Part shown: positions 25,675 through 35,560 of the stretch, piece after piece | Numbering within the stretch: the stretch's first letter is position 1 | How the letters are laid out: each line of letters starts with the position of its first letter | Position numbers and translations under genes: made by a program | NCBI RefSeq assembly: GCF_013149275.1 | Contig: NZ_JABGNA010000019.1 | Coordinates: forward strand, 1-57,277 | Reading direction: 5' to 3' | DNA length: 57,277 nt | Source: Mucilaginibacter sp. SG564 | GTDB lineage: Bacteria; Bacteroidota; Bacteroidia; Sphingobacteriales; Sphingobacteriaceae | The notes under the pieces: generated by a model | Told to the model about the DNA's origin: nothing | Seen by the model: only the letters and a program-made list of their open reading frames with translations | Database searches by the model: none

Positions 25675-27954
25675 ATGAAAAAATTATTCCCATTGGTGTT
25701 TGCCCTTTTACCCATAGCAACTATTGCTCAGCAAACTACTCCACCCATTACTCCTGTTGATTATATTAACCCTTTAATGGGCACCTCATCAAACCCGGCG
25801 CTTTCCAACGGGAATACTTATCCCGCTATTGCGCTGCCCTGGGGTATGAATTTCTGGACCCCGCAAACCGGTAAAATGGGCGACGGCTGGCAGTACACCT
25901 ATGATGCCACTAAAATACGGGGCTTTAAGCAAACGCACCAGCCATCACCATGGATGAATGATTATGGCATGTTTTCCATATTCCCGGAAACAGGCAAGCT
26001 TAAACTGAATGATATGCAGCGCGGAAGCTGGTTCTCGCACAAAGCCGAGATCACAAAGCCTTATTATTACAGCGTATACCTGGCCGACTATGATGTAACC
26101 ACCGAGCTTACACCAACCGAGCGCGCTGCCAGCTTCAGGTTTACTTTCCCGCAAAGCGATAGCTCACACATTGTGATCGATGCTTTTGATAAAGGATCGT
26201 ACGTGAAAATTATCCCCGGCGAACGCAAGATCATCGGTTACAGTACCAAAAACAGCGGTGCTGTACCAGCCAATTTTAAAAACTATTTTGTTATTTATAT
26301 TGATAAACCTTTTGAAGTGTCATCAACCTGGCACGATAACCAAAAAGATGGCTCGTTGGAATATACCGGCAATCATGCAGGCGCAGTTATCAGCTTTAAA
26401 ACTAAAAAAGGCGAGCAGGTACATCTGCGTGTAGCCTCATCCTATATCAGCACCGAACAAGCTGAACTTAACCTGAAGCGCGAGCTGGGTACCGATAGTT
26501 TTGATGTTACCTGCCAAAAGGGAAAAGCTGTTTGGAACAAAACCTTAAGCCATTTAACGCCAGAAGGTGGTACGATCGATCAGACCCGTACTTTTTATTC
26601 CAGCTTGTACCGTATGCTTTTCTTCCCTAACCGCATGTATGAGGTTGATGCTAAAGGCCAAACCGTGCATTACAGCCCTGTAAATGGCAAAGTATTGCCG
26701 GGCTACTATTTTGCAGGTACAGGTTTCTGGGATACTTTTAGGGCGCTGTACCCATTCCTCAACCTGGTTTATCCATCCATGAATAAAGAAATGCAGGAGG
26801 GCCTGGTGAATTCTTACAAAGAAGGTGGTTGGCTACCCGAGTGGTCGAGCCCGGGTTATGCCGATTGTATGATTGGTAACAACTCCGCATCGGTAGTAGC
26901 CGAAGCGTACCTGAAAGGTCTGCGTGGTTATGATATCAATTCGCTTTACGAAGCGTTAAAACATGGCGCCAACAACGAGGGGCCAAACGCCACGGGCCGT
27001 AGGGGCGTGGAATATTACAACACCCTGGGCTATGTACCTTATGATGTAAAGATTAACGAGAACGCCGCCCGCACGCTGGAGTATGCTTATGACGATTTTG
27101 CCATCTATAAATTAGGCAAAGCCCTGGGCAAACCGGCATCTGAAACTGATATCTACAAAAAGCGCAGCCAAAACTACCGCAACCTGTTTGACCCATCCAC
27201 CAAACTGATGCGTGGTAAAAATAAAGATGGTTCGTTCCAAACACCATTCAATCCGTTTAAATGGGGCGATGCCTTTACTGAAGGCAATAGCTGGCACTAT
27301 ACCTGGGGCGTTTTCCATGATATACAAGGCCTGATAAACCTGGTAGGTGGCAAACCACAATTCGTAGCTAAGCTCGATTCTGTATTTTCATTGCCTCCTG
27401 TTTTTGACGATAGTTATTATGGTGGCGTGATCCATGAGATCCGCGAAATGCAGATCGCCAACATGGGCCAGTACGCGCATGGTAACCAGCCTATCCAGCA
27501 CATGATATACCTGTATAACTATGCCGGCGAACCCTGGAAAACCCAATACTGGGCACGCGAAACCATGAATAAGCTGTACAAAGCTACCTCCGATGGTTAC
27601 TGCGGTGATGAGGATAACGGCCAAACATCGGCGTGGTATATATTTTCGGCCATGGGTTTTTATCCGGTAACGCCTGCCAGCGATCAGTATGTGCTGGGTG
27701 CCCCATTGTTTAAAAAGCTCACTATAAAATTGGAGAACGGTAAAACCATTACCATCAACGCACCAAAAAACAATGCCGATAACAAATATGTGAACAGCTT
27801 AACCGTGAATGGTAAGCCTTACGATTTTAACTGGCTAAGTCATAAAGCCCTGTTAGGCGGCGCCGAGCTCAATTTTGATATGTCGGCAACGCCCAATAAA
27901 CAGCGCGGTATCAAAGCCGAAGATGTACCTTACTCGATGTCGAACGAGAAATAG
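25675..27954 (+). CDS. GH92 family alpha-mannosidase, secreted
   Basis: A 759-residue enzyme with signal peptide (cleavage about residue 18, TIA-QQ). GH92 landmarks are present in order: VDYINPLMGTSS near the start, FKQTHQPSPWMNDYG (about 85-100), AGTGFWDTFRALYPF (about 348-362), EGNSWHYTWGVFHD (about 537-550) and GDEDNGQTSAWYIFSAMGFYPV. GH92 enzymes are calcium-dependent, inverting exo-alpha-mannosidases acting on N-glycans or mannans. As the last gene of the Sus locus it is the best clue to the substrate, a mannose-containing glycan. A 230-base gap with a hairpin and a palindrome precedes it, so it may have its own promoter. Confidence 0.95.
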   Translation: MKKLFPLVFALLPIATIAQQTTPPITPVDYINPLMGTSSNPALSNGNTYPAIALPWGMNFWTPQTGKMGDGWQYTYDATKIRGFKQTHQPSPWMNDYGMFSIFPETGKLKLNDMQRGSWFSHKAEITKPYYYSVYLADYDVTTELTPTERAASFRFTFPQSDSSHIVIDAFDKGSYVKIIPGERKIIGYSTKNSGAVPANFKNYFVIYIDKPFEVSSTWHDNQKDGSLEYTGNHAGAVISFKTKKGEQVHLRVASSYISTEQAELNLKRELGTDSFDVTCQKGKAVWNKTLSHLTPEGGTIDQTRTFYSSLYRMLFFPNRMYEVDAKGQTVHYSPVNGKVLPGYYFAGTGFWDTFRALYPFLNLVYPSMNKEMQEGLVNSYKEGGWLPEWSSPGYADCMIGNNSASVVAEAYLKGLRGYDINSLYEALKHGANNEGPNATGRRGVEYYNTLGYVPYDVKINENAARTLEYAYDDFAIYKLGKALGKPASETDIYKKRSQNYRNLFDPSTKLMRGKNKDGSFQTPFNPFKWGDAFTEGNSWHYTWGVFHDIQGLINLVGGKPQFVAKLDSVFSLPPVFDDSYYGGVIHEIREMQIANMGQYAHGNQPIQHMIYLYNYAGEPWKTQYWARETMNKLYKATSDGYCGDEDNGQTSAWYIFSAMGFYPVTPASDQYVLGAPLFKKLTIKLENGKTITINAPKNNADNKYVNSLTVNGKPYDFNWLSHKALLGGAELNFDMSATPNKQRGIKAEDVPYSMSNEK

Positions 27955-28018
27955 GGGAGGGGGGGCAAGTACTGAGTTTTAAGCACCAAGTCGTGAGTTT
28001 TAAGTAATTCCAACCCTC

Positions 28019-28104
28019 CATGTCATTGCGAGCGCAGCGTGGCAATCTCTTCGCGTTTAAGTATGCGATGAGATTGCTTCGTCGTTCCTCCTCGCAATGA
28101 CATG
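28019..28104. repeat. REP-like long hairpin
   Basis: CATGTCATTGCGAG (28019-28032) is mirrored exactly by CTCGCAATGACATG (28091-28104), with an inner CAATCTC/GAGATTG stem. The core GCGAGCGCAGCGTGGCAATC is shared with the hairpin at 57175-57241. It lies between the GH92 and permease genes, which converge. Confidence 0.75.
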
Positions 28105-28204
28105 TTGTTTATTAAGTAGTAGGCTCAGCGTACCAGCGAAGACTCACCCCGCCACGCTTCGCGGGCGACCCTCTCTCCAGCTTCGCCGCAAAGAGGGTTA
28201 AAAA

Positions 28205-28291
28205 ATGTGTTTGTCATGCTGAACTGAGTGAAGCATCTGTTCTGCGATTTGCAAAGTTCACCAATAGATCCTTCGTTCCTCAGGATGACAA
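28205..28291. repeat. second intergenic repeat, TGTCATGCTGAA...AGGATGACA type
   Basis: TTGTCATGCTGAAC starts the unit and CAGGATGACAAA ends it, with loose inverted symmetry. The stretch AATAGATCCTTCG...CAGGATGACAA (28263-28291) repeats 15969-16000. A CCCTCTCT/AAGAGGG-type hairpin lies just before it (about 28171-28199). The 428-base interval 27955-28382 holds only such repeats and no gene. Confidence 0.6.
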
Positions 28292-28382
28292 AATTGAGTT
28301 CCCTCTTTCCGTCGCAGGCGAAGAGTGGGATGGCGAACGCAGCAGTAGACTAACCAATAAGTGCAAACTGCCCACTGCCAAC

Positions 28383-29699
28383 TCAATTCCCGCTATTCTT
28401 TTTATAAGCCACCCATACATAAAAAGGTATGCTGGCCATCAGCAATAAAAAACCATAATAAACAGCTTCTTTACCGGTACCGGCAATGGTCCATAAGGCA
28501 TAGCCAAAAGCCAAAATGGCCAGTATCACCGCGCCGGTTAAGCCGTCAACCTGTTTCTGCTTTACACGGATGATCAGGTATGATGCTGCCGAAAGCAGGT
28601 AAGGGATCAGGATAGATAATAAGGACAGCAGTAATAGAAATCGGAATTGCTCTACCAGCCCCTTAGTATAATTCATGCTCATAAAAAGCGATACCATCGC
28701 GCTGCTTACCAAAATACCCACATAGGGTACTCCTTTTTTGTTTTTACGGGCAAAAACGGCGGGGAATAGTTTGTCGCTGGCAATGGCAAAGGGCATCTGG
28801 CCTTGTAACAAAGTCCAGCCGTTGAGGGAGCCAAAGGCGGCAATGGCTATACCGGCGCTCACCCAATAGCGGGCATTGCTGCCATATATCACTACGGCTG
28901 CATCGGCAAAAGGAGTAACCGAATGTTTTAAAGCTGCCGCAGGGATAACGCCGATCACACTAAAACTGCTCAGTACATACACCAATGTGGCGATTAGCAA
29001 ACCCAGCAAAGTGGCCCGGGGAATGGTTTTCTCGGGATTGGCCACACTGCCTGCAGGTACCGTGGCACTTTCAATACCAATAAAGGCAAACATGGTCATG
29101 GTGGCTGTTGCGTTTAAAGCTCCATATATAGTAGTGCTGCTGCCATTAAAAGGCGAAAAGTTTTTGGCCTGGATAAAAAATAAGCCGCCTATAGCTACCA
29201 ATATCAGCGGTGTTACTTTTAATATAGTAGTAACCAGCTGAACCTTACCGCCGGTTACTACACCACGGGTATTAATATAGGTAAGCAGCCAAATGGTACA
29301 TAAACCTGTAGCTATGGCAGTAACGGCACTGGATGCCAGCACCGGGAAAAAGGTGCTCAGCGCACTCACAAACGATATGGTAATGGCCGCGTTGGCGCAG
29401 GCTACAGCCAGATAATAACCCCAGGCTACCAGGAAACCGGCAAAATCGCCCAAGCCATTGCGGGTATAAGCGTAGGGTCCGCCCGTTGCGTGCGGCAACA
29501 ACTTGCTCAGGTTACTGAAAACCTTGGCCAAAAAGTAAGATCCCACCGCCGAAAACACCCAACCCAATAGGCCGATACTACCATAGGAGGCCATAGCGGC
29601 GGGCATCAGGAATACGCCCGCACCGATCATATTACCAACTACCAGGGAGGTGCTGGTCCATAAACCCAATTTATTTTTTTCGGAGGAGGATGCAGGCAT
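28383..29699 (-). CDS. APC superfamily amino acid permease (AdiC/YfnA-like)
   Basis: A 438-residue, about 12-helix amino acid transporter. The first helix has SLVVGNMIGAGVFLMPAAMA, the unwound Gly-rich substrate site of the APC superfamily, and GGPYAYTRNGLGDFAGFLVAWGYYLA follows, as in the AdiC/arginine-agmatine antiporter branch. I start at the ATG at 29699 (MPASSSEK) because the longer frame adds 16 residues that do not resemble the family start. It is a single gene convergent with the Sus locus. Substrate is unknown. Confidence 0.9.
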   Translation of the reverse strand: MPASSSEKNKLGLWTSTSLVVGNMIGAGVFLMPAAMASYGSIGLLGWVFSAVGSYFLAKVFSNLSKLLPHATGGPYAYTRNGLGDFAGFLVAWGYYLAVACANAAITISFVSALSTFFPVLASSAVTAIATGLCTIWLLTYINTRGVVTGGKVQLVTTILKVTPLILVAIGGLFFIQAKNFSPFNGSSTTIYGALNATATMTMFAFIGIESATVPAGSVANPEKTIPRATLLGLLIATLVYVLSSFSVIGVIPAAALKHSVTPFADAAVVIYGSNARYWVSAGIAIAAFGSLNGWTLLQGQMPFAIASDKLFPAVFARKNKKGVPYVGILVSSAMVSLFMSMNYTKGLVEQFRFLLLLSLLSILIPYLLSAASYLIIRVKQKQVDGLTGAVILAILAFGYALWTIAGTGKEAVYYGFLLLMASIPFYVWVAYKKNSGN

Positions 29700-29796
29700 A
29701 GCTGTTCGTGATTTTTTACAAAGATAAGATAGCATATTTATTTGCACTATTTGCTAATCTCGATGATTAAGGAAATTAGCCCTGATTGCGGCATGT

Positions 29797-29940
29797 CATT
29801 ATGCTAAGCTACTCCGTAGGAGTAAAAGCTTTGTAGCAAACAAGGTATAAGTATTTAGCATGCCGTAGGTATGCAACCTGAGTATAGTACCTACCGCACT
29901 GGTTTTGAAACTGTAATTTTTCTACAAAGCTTTAACCTCG
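29797..29940. repeat. inverted repeat around AAAGCTTTGTAG
   Basis: AAAGCTTTGTAG (29825-29836) and CTACAAAGCTTT (29922-29933) are exact reverse complements about 85 bases apart. Inside are CCGTAGGTATGCAACCT and GTACCTACCGC, which also pair partly, and CTCCGTAGGAG at the left is self-complementary. The 336-base gap between the permease and the next gene holds this structure only. It looks like a dispersed repeat. Confidence 0.55.
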
Positions 29941-30035
29941 ATGGGGTTTACGAATCTTCTTAACTTAATGTGAGTTGTTAAAAAGAGTTAAAAATAAGTA
30001 ATTGCCAGTTAGTTGCGCTAATTTTAGGAGTGCCA

Positions 30036-30761
30036 ATGAATCCTAAAATCCTGATATTTTTGTTCATTATTTATTTAACACCATCTAATGATGTTAAAGC
30101 GCAGGCGGCTAAAACGCTACAGGGCCTGGTGCTTAAAAGTGGCGTTACTATAAGATTAGCGGATGTGCAGGTTTTGAATAAGCGCAGCCGTATTACCGCG
30201 AGATCAAATACAGAAGGTGTATTTAGTATTGTTGCTTTACTGAATGATACTTTGCAGTTCTCCAATACTAATTACTTAACTCTGGAGTTGGTTGTAAGCG
30301 ATTTTTCCGATAAAATCATCTACCTGCAGCCTGTTATCGAGCTGGCCGAAGTGGTAATCAAAGAGAACTCGCTCATTAAAGAGTTACGCGAAACCCAGAA
30401 GGGGTATCGCAAAAAGAGCGTCTTTTATACCGGCACGCCACATTATTATTACCTGTTTTTAAAACCGATGACCTTTATATATGAAAATTTTAAGAGCGAG
30501 GTTAAACAAGCCCGACGGTTTAACCGCTTTGCCAAACGGGAAATAACCGCCTATGAAATTACCCAGCGCTTTAATGATTCATTGATAAAAAATGTTGTCC
30601 CTGTTAAGACTAATGAAATTGATGATTTCAGGGTTGATTATGCGCCCACTTTACAACAGCTGAATACCATGAGCGATTATGATCTAATTATATATATCAG
30701 AAATAGTTATGAGGATTTTAAAAAGAAAAGCGCTGATAAAAAAGCGCCACATCAATTGTGA
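30036..30761 (+). CDS. secreted protein with carboxypeptidase-regulatory-like domain
   Basis: A 241-residue protein. I choose the ATG at 30036 over the GTG at 30030 because an AGGAG Shine-Dalgarno-like sequence (30026-30030) lies 5 bases before that ATG, which is uncommon in this genome. A signal peptide ends near VKAQA. Residues about 27-105 look like a carboxypeptidase-like beta domain (LQGLVLKSGVTIRLADVQVLNK...IELAEVVIKE). The rest is a charged helical region without a known match (ETQKGYRKKSVFYTGTPHYYYLFLKP). Similar short surface proteins are widespread in Bacteroidota and their role is unknown. Confidence 0.7.
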   Translation: MNPKILIFLFIIYLTPSNDVKAQAAKTLQGLVLKSGVTIRLADVQVLNKRSRITARSNTEGVFSIVALLNDTLQFSNTNYLTLELVVSDFSDKIIYLQPVIELAEVVIKENSLIKELRETQKGYRKKSVFYTGTPHYYYLFLKPMTFIYENFKSEVKQARRFNRFAKREITAYEITQRFNDSLIKNVVPVKTNEIDDFRVDYAPTLQQLNTMSDYDLIIYIRNSYEDFKKKSADKKAPHQL

Positions 30762-30867
30762 TATTTAGATTACAGCTATTTATCCATTAACAAAAAACAC
30801 ATCATTAGTTAAACATTTGTAGGATAAAATTCGTTGTAGCTGGTACATCAACCTTTCGACTTATCTA

Positions 30868-32616
30868 ATGAAAAACCGCGCCATTTTATTTTTGACGGCT
30901 ATTGCCGCGTTTTTTATCATCAGTTTTACCATCGCCGGAAATAAGGACACTTTACCCATTGCCGATAAAAACAACGGAGGGCTGTTTCTGCCCGGCCATT
31001 TTAAAGCTGTGGTAGTAGTGGATAGCCTTGCCGGGCGGGCCCGTCATCTGGCGGTGAATGATAATGGTGATGTATATGTAAAACTCCGCTTTCCTGATTC
31101 CATAGGCGGCAACGTGGCCATGCGGGATACCAATCATGATGGTAAAGCCGATATCATCAAAAAATTCGCTGATTATGAAGATAAGGGAAGCTATGGCACG
31201 GCGATGCGGGTGCATAAAGGATATCTTTATTTCAGTTCCGAGATCAATGTATATCGGATGAAACTCAATCCCAATACTCTGGTGCCCGATGGTAAGCCGG
31301 AACTGATCGTTCATGATGTACATCCACCGCAGGAACATGATGCCAAACCACTTGCTTTTGATAACAAAGGGCATATGTATGTGGCTTTTGGCGCGCCCTC
31401 AAACGCCTGCCAGGAGCAAAACCGGGTGCCCGGTTCTATGGGGATAACTGGTTGCCCGTTGTTGAATGAGTATGGGGGCATATGGCAGTTTGATGAAGAT
31501 AAACCTAACCAGCTACAGGCAGATGGCAAACGCTATGCTACCGGACTGCGGAGTGTAGTGGCTATGGATTGGAATACAGCCGATAACTGTTTATATGTAG
31601 CGGCACACGGGCGTGATGACTTTCGTTTGCAGTTCCCTAAACAATTTACTCCCTGGCAAAGCGCGGTGCTGCCTGCCGAAGAGTTTTTGAAAATTAAAGA
31701 AGGTACGGATGTAGGTTGGCCATACTATTATTATGACCCTATTAAAAAGAAGAAACTCCTGAATCCCGAGTATGGGGGCGATGGTAAAAAAGCAGGTGAT
31801 GGCGCCAAATATGCCCAACCCTTGATCGGCTTTCCGGCACATTGGGCTCCTAATGATCTGTTGTTTTATACGGGTAACCAATTCCCGACAAGGTATAAGA
31901 ACGGGGCATTTATCGCTTTTCATGGATCTACCAACAGGTCACCTTATCCGCAGGCAGGGTTCTTTATTTGCTTTGTGCCTTTTAAAGGAGGTAAACCTGC
32001 CGGACCGTGGGAGATATTCGCCGATGGTTTTGCCGGGCATAATACTATAGTAAGTGTGAGCGATGCGGTTTGCCGGCCTATGGGTATATCGCAGGGACCC
32101 GACGGTTCCTTATATATAAGTGATACCGAGAAGGGGAGGGTATGGCGCATATTTTACCAGGGCGATAAAACCAAGTTCACAATCGCCCAACTGGCTAAAA
32201 TGGAATTAAGAAAAAAGCTACCGAGTTTTAAAACGCCTGATGAAACACGTAACAACCTGATGAGCGGTATGTTAACGGGTGGGGCCAAACTATATGCTAC
32301 TTATTGTGCCAACTGTCATCAAAAAAACGGCAAAGGCGATGGTAACCTTTTTCCGCCGCTTAGCGGATCGGAGTGGGTTACCGGAGGTAAATACATGATG
32401 AAGGAGCCTGCTATTAAAGTATTGCTTAATGGTTTGCAAGGTCCAGTGAAGGTTAAAAATGTACCTTATAATAGTGTGATGCCCCCGCATAATTTTCTTA
32501 GCGACGATCAGATAGCCCAGGTGCTCACCTATATCCGCAATAATTTTGGAAACAACAGCAGCTTGGTTACTGCGTTGGAAGTGAAAAAAGTACGCGAAAG
32601 TTTGAAAGTAAAATGA
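30868..32616 (+). CDS. PQQ-dependent sugar dehydrogenase-like protein fused to cytochrome c
   Basis: A 582-residue protein with an N-terminal signal peptide or anchor (residues 3-23). The first 430 residues are a six-bladed propeller of the glucose/sorbosone dehydrogenase type (ATGLRSVVAMDWN, EGTDVGWPYYYYDP, ISQGPDGSLYISDTEKGRVWR). A class I cytochrome c domain follows at about 465-565, with haem motif C480-A-N-C483-H484 and a likely axial Met in NSVMPPHNF. The fusion suggests periplasmic oxidation of a sugar or alcohol, with electrons passed through the haem to the respiratory chain. The natural substrate is unknown. It appears to be a single gene, convergent with the STAND gene 19 bases away. 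Confidence 0.9.
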   Translation: MKNRAILFLTAIAAFFIISFTIAGNKDTLPIADKNNGGLFLPGHFKAVVVVDSLAGRARHLAVNDNGDVYVKLRFPDSIGGNVAMRDTNHDGKADIIKKFADYEDKGSYGTAMRVHKGYLYFSSEINVYRMKLNPNTLVPDGKPELIVHDVHPPQEHDAKPLAFDNKGHMYVAFGAPSNACQEQNRVPGSMGITGCPLLNEYGGIWQFDEDKPNQLQADGKRYATGLRSVVAMDWNTADNCLYVAAHGRDDFRLQFPKQFTPWQSAVLPAEEFLKIKEGTDVGWPYYYYDPIKKKKLLNPEYGGDGKKAGDGAKYAQPLIGFPAHWAPNDLLFYTGNQFPTRYKNGAFIAFHGSTNRSPYPQAGFFICFVPFKGGKPAGPWEIFADGFAGHNTIVSVSDAVCRPMGISQGPDGSLYISDTEKGRVWRIFYQGDKTKFTIAQLAKMELRKKLPSFKTPDETRNNLMSGMLTGGAKLYATYCANCHQKNGKGDGNLFPPLSGSEWVTGGKYMMKEPAIKVLLNGLQGPVKVKNVPYNSVMPPHNFLSDDQIAQVLTYIRNNFGNNSSLVTALEVKKVRESLKVK

Positions 32617-32635
32617 TTACTTCAAATGCATAGCT

Positions 32636-35203
32636 TTAGTTATTAACCTTTACTTTAACCGCCAGAGCTTCGCTTTTAGGCTTTATAAACACATCAGCAC
32701 TTAAACCACATTCGCGTAACAGGCGGGTATAGTTGTACGATATCTGTTTATACAATTGCGGGTCGAGATTCAGCAGAGCCTCGTTATTCAGAATGCTGGC
32801 ATATATAAATAGCTTTGATAATTTGTTCCCAGACTCATCAGACACCTGGTTAAGACAATTCAAATAACCATTAATGGTTGAATAATCATTATTCGAAATG
32901 GTGTTTTTTATTTTAAGCCCGTAAAATAATGATCTCATAAACGGAGTAAATAAATACTCTTCCCGTTTATAGGATGCAGAAATTTCATTACTGTTTTTTA
33001 ACAGTTCGGTTTGGTTATCCAGTAAAAAATAAGCGTCAGACTCGGCTATCTTTAAAAAGAAATTATAGGAGAATGATGTTTCGGCACTGCCTTTATCAAT
33101 GGCATGAAGCGCGTTCACAAATCTTAATGTTTTGTGTGGTTTAAGACAAATGAAAGTGGAGTAAGCCGATAGCAGGAAAATAAGCTCATTAGCTTTTCTG
33201 CTATGTATGTTTTCGTTTTGTTTTGGCGGATTAAAATAGAAGCGGGTGATCTCGGCAAAAAAATCTTTCCTGATCATGCCATATTTTAGGTACTGATAAA
33301 TAGCATTGAGGCAATGTAATGGATTGATTGCGAATTGATGGAAATCATGCTGTGGGAAACTTTTTAGTTTCGCCAGGTAATCCTCCAATTGTTTCATGTC
33401 CAACTGAAGTACGGCTATAGTAGCCAGGGCGGTATAAGTAAGTACCTTTTTATGATCAGACAGTTCAAACTTTAATAAAGTTTGCAATGCTTTTTTGTAA
33501 TCGGTATTAATTAGCTCTAATCCAAAAAAGTAATAAAAAAGCCCGTCGCTGCAATCCTGCTTAAAATAGTTGGCGGTAGCTTCAGCATTGGTTGACCCAA
33601 AGCAGACTCGCTGGAGCAAATCGCCTAAAAAAATGATCAACTCCGATTTTTCTTTAGGGTTAAGACTGATTTGTGCTAAAAGTTCAAAGCTTTCCTGCTG
33701 CCCGTTTTTAACAGCATGTATCACACACCACTTAATAACAGGTAGCTTATGCTCACTGTCATTAAATGCATTGTTGATTAGTTTGATCAGCTGCAGATCA
33801 AAGCGTTGATTGTTATCTAAAAGTAGTTTGCGGGCTATGGTAAATTCCAGGAAGTTATTGTTGCCGAACTGAACCATAGTCTTAAACTGGAAGTCGTTAC
33901 TGGAGTTCACTTCGCGTAAAAAGCCAATGCTTAACAATTCGTTATAGGCATGGCTGTATTGTTTAAGCAAATCGTTGCATTTAAATTTATCCAGCTCATA
34001 TATACCGGCCTGAAAATCCATCTCATCAACCAGCCCTTTTAACAGCAGAATCTTTTCTGTAGCATAGTGGCCCAGGTAAACCTTGTTCAGTATAAATATG
34101 GAAATGAGCTCATATATACAGATGTGGTCAATGTTATTGAGCGAAAAGTTGTTCTTGTTCTGTTTATAATAGAATTGGAAGTATAGCGGATGGTTGAAAT
34201 TGTTGGCCACATCAATGGCGATCAGATTCTGAACATCGGGATTTATTTTGCGGCTCAGTTCTTTGATCTCCTGGATATTGAATAAAGGTACATTGGTAGT
34301 GAGGTCATGATCTGTTATAAAACCGGTAAACCAGTTTTTAAGCCCAAACTCCATATTGTGTTTGTTATTGATCCAGTTAGCCGAGCGCATGGTTAAAATG
34401 AGCTTAAACCATTCGTGCGACTGATAGAAAGAAAATATATCCATCAACTGCGTCAGCACCAGTTCAAACTGGTCATTTTTAAACATATGTTCATCAAAGC
34501 CATCAATAATAAGATAAAACTTGCCATCGTTACGTTTATTGATGTCAAATAAGGCTTCAATATCTTCTTCATGTGAGTAGCCCAGCAAAGCCAGCAGCCA
34601 GTCGTTCAGGTCGCGGCCGCTTAAAAAAACGTTCATTAAGGCGCTACTGCTAAAAAACAGGATGATATCGTTGCTGTCTGATTCTAATTTTTCGTCTATC
34701 CAGTGGCAAAGACCAATAGTTTTTCCATAGCCCGAAGGGGCGGCGAATACGGTTGCAGTGTAATCGCCTCTTAAAAATTCATCAAAATGATCGTCGATGA
34801 ATTTGCGGCGGATGGTTTGGCCAAAAGGGATACCTGAACGGTTTTTTAAGGCCTGAAGTGTAAAGTGCGTGATCTTGGCGGCATTTTGACCAAGGGTTTT
34901 CCAATCAACATGTTCATTTTGTGATCTTTCAGAAGGAACGCTTTCCTGTTCACAAAAATCATCCCAGCCTTCGTAGTCACAAAATTTAGCTAAAACATCA
35001 ATAGTGAACAGAGATGGCTTGAATTTACTATATGCAAAACCGTAAACCCGTTTTAATGTGGTTTCGCTTACGGTTAATTTTGTTTTTGAATATATTTGAA
35101 ATGCAAGGGCCTTGCAATCTCCCGGAGTAATGCTTCTGATATTCGCATTGGCCAATACTCGGGATTTCAACGTTTCAAACTGAATTGGTGAAAAGGATAT
35201 CAT
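32636..35203 (-). CDS. STAND-type NTPase with N-terminal HTH-like domain
   Basis: An 855-residue protein starting at the ATG at 35203; a TTG four codons upstream is less likely. Residues about 15-86 form a small helical domain (CKALAFQIYSKTKLTVSETT...LKRVYGFAYSKFKPS) that resembles a helix-turn-helix and recurs in Bacteroidota proteins. An AAA/NACHT-like core follows with P-loop APSGYGKT (155-162) and Walker B FYLIIDGFDEH (229-239), then about 500 residues of helical, probably TPR-like, repeats. This is a STAND signalling layout: sensor repeats, a nucleotide switch and an effector or DNA-binding end. No nuclease or TIR domain is seen, so regulation is more likely than abortive defence. It is divergent from the giant adhesin gene. 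Confidence 0.75.
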   Translation of the reverse strand: MISFSPIQFETLKSRVLANANIRSITPGDCKALAFQIYSKTKLTVSETTLKRVYGFAYSKFKPSLFTIDVLAKFCDYEGWDDFCEQESVPSERSQNEHVDWKTLGQNAAKITHFTLQALKNRSGIPFGQTIRRKFIDDHFDEFLRGDYTATVFAAPSGYGKTIGLCHWIDEKLESDSNDIILFFSSSALMNVFLSGRDLNDWLLALLGYSHEEDIEALFDINKRNDGKFYLIIDGFDEHMFKNDQFELVLTQLMDIFSFYQSHEWFKLILTMRSANWINNKHNMEFGLKNWFTGFITDHDLTTNVPLFNIQEIKELSRKINPDVQNLIAIDVANNFNHPLYFQFYYKQNKNNFSLNNIDHICIYELISIFILNKVYLGHYATEKILLLKGLVDEMDFQAGIYELDKFKCNDLLKQYSHAYNELLSIGFLREVNSSNDFQFKTMVQFGNNNFLEFTIARKLLLDNNQRFDLQLIKLINNAFNDSEHKLPVIKWCVIHAVKNGQQESFELLAQISLNPKEKSELIIFLGDLLQRVCFGSTNAEATANYFKQDCSDGLFYYFFGLELINTDYKKALQTLLKFELSDHKKVLTYTALATIAVLQLDMKQLEDYLAKLKSFPQHDFHQFAINPLHCLNAIYQYLKYGMIRKDFFAEITRFYFNPPKQNENIHSRKANELIFLLSAYSTFICLKPHKTLRFVNALHAIDKGSAETSFSYNFFLKIAESDAYFLLDNQTELLKNSNEISASYKREEYLFTPFMRSLFYGLKIKNTISNNDYSTINGYLNCLNQVSDESGNKLSKLFIYASILNNEALLNLDPQLYKQISYNYTRLLRECGLSADVFIKPKSEALAVKVKVNN

Positions 35204-35560
35204 AGACTCAAGCAATTAGGTTACTAGGTTTGTATTTTATATTACGCAATTTATCTGAATCGGTTACCGTTATTACATTATTAATGTTACTGCTATTATT
35301 ATACGGGGGTAATATCAAATAATGTTGCAGTAGTATTTTATCCGGATTATGTGTTTTTATCACATTTTACTGTGTTTACGAGAAATGTAGAGCTGTAGGT
35401 TTTAAAATAACATTTAATGAACAAAATGAACAATTGATATCGTTCGTGAATGGATGTTCAATCAGAATTAATAAGTGAATAAGATGTATTAATAATTATC
35501 CTCAGGCGGTACGTAGTTTTGACAGGTGTAACTATTTGCACCTACCTTAACTTCATTTGC
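35204..35560. other. divergent intergenic region between STAND and adhesin genes
   Basis: 357 bases, AT-rich, no gene. It must hold both divergent promoters. It contains several TAAT/ATTA-rich tracts and a TACTGC...GCAGTA dyad (about 35287-35332). No clear minus-strand -7 box was found for the STAND gene. Confidence 0.5.
35514..35521 (+). promoter_or_regulatory. candidate -7 box for the adhesin operon
   Basis: TAGTTTTG fits the Bacteroidota -7 consensus TAnnTTTG and lies 39 bases before the chosen ATG at 35561, giving a leader of about 33 bases. No strong -33 element is seen. Confidence 0.45.

Noticed and set aside
27955..28382. Possible small RNA gene in the repeat-rich gap after GH92
   Set aside because: The hairpins match repeats elsewhere in the window, so a dispersed repeat explains them better than a dedicated RNA gene.
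32636..35203. Avs-type antiphage defence gene
   Set aside because: No nuclease, TIR or other effector domain is visible and the N terminus looks DNA-binding; kept only as an outside possibility in the findings.
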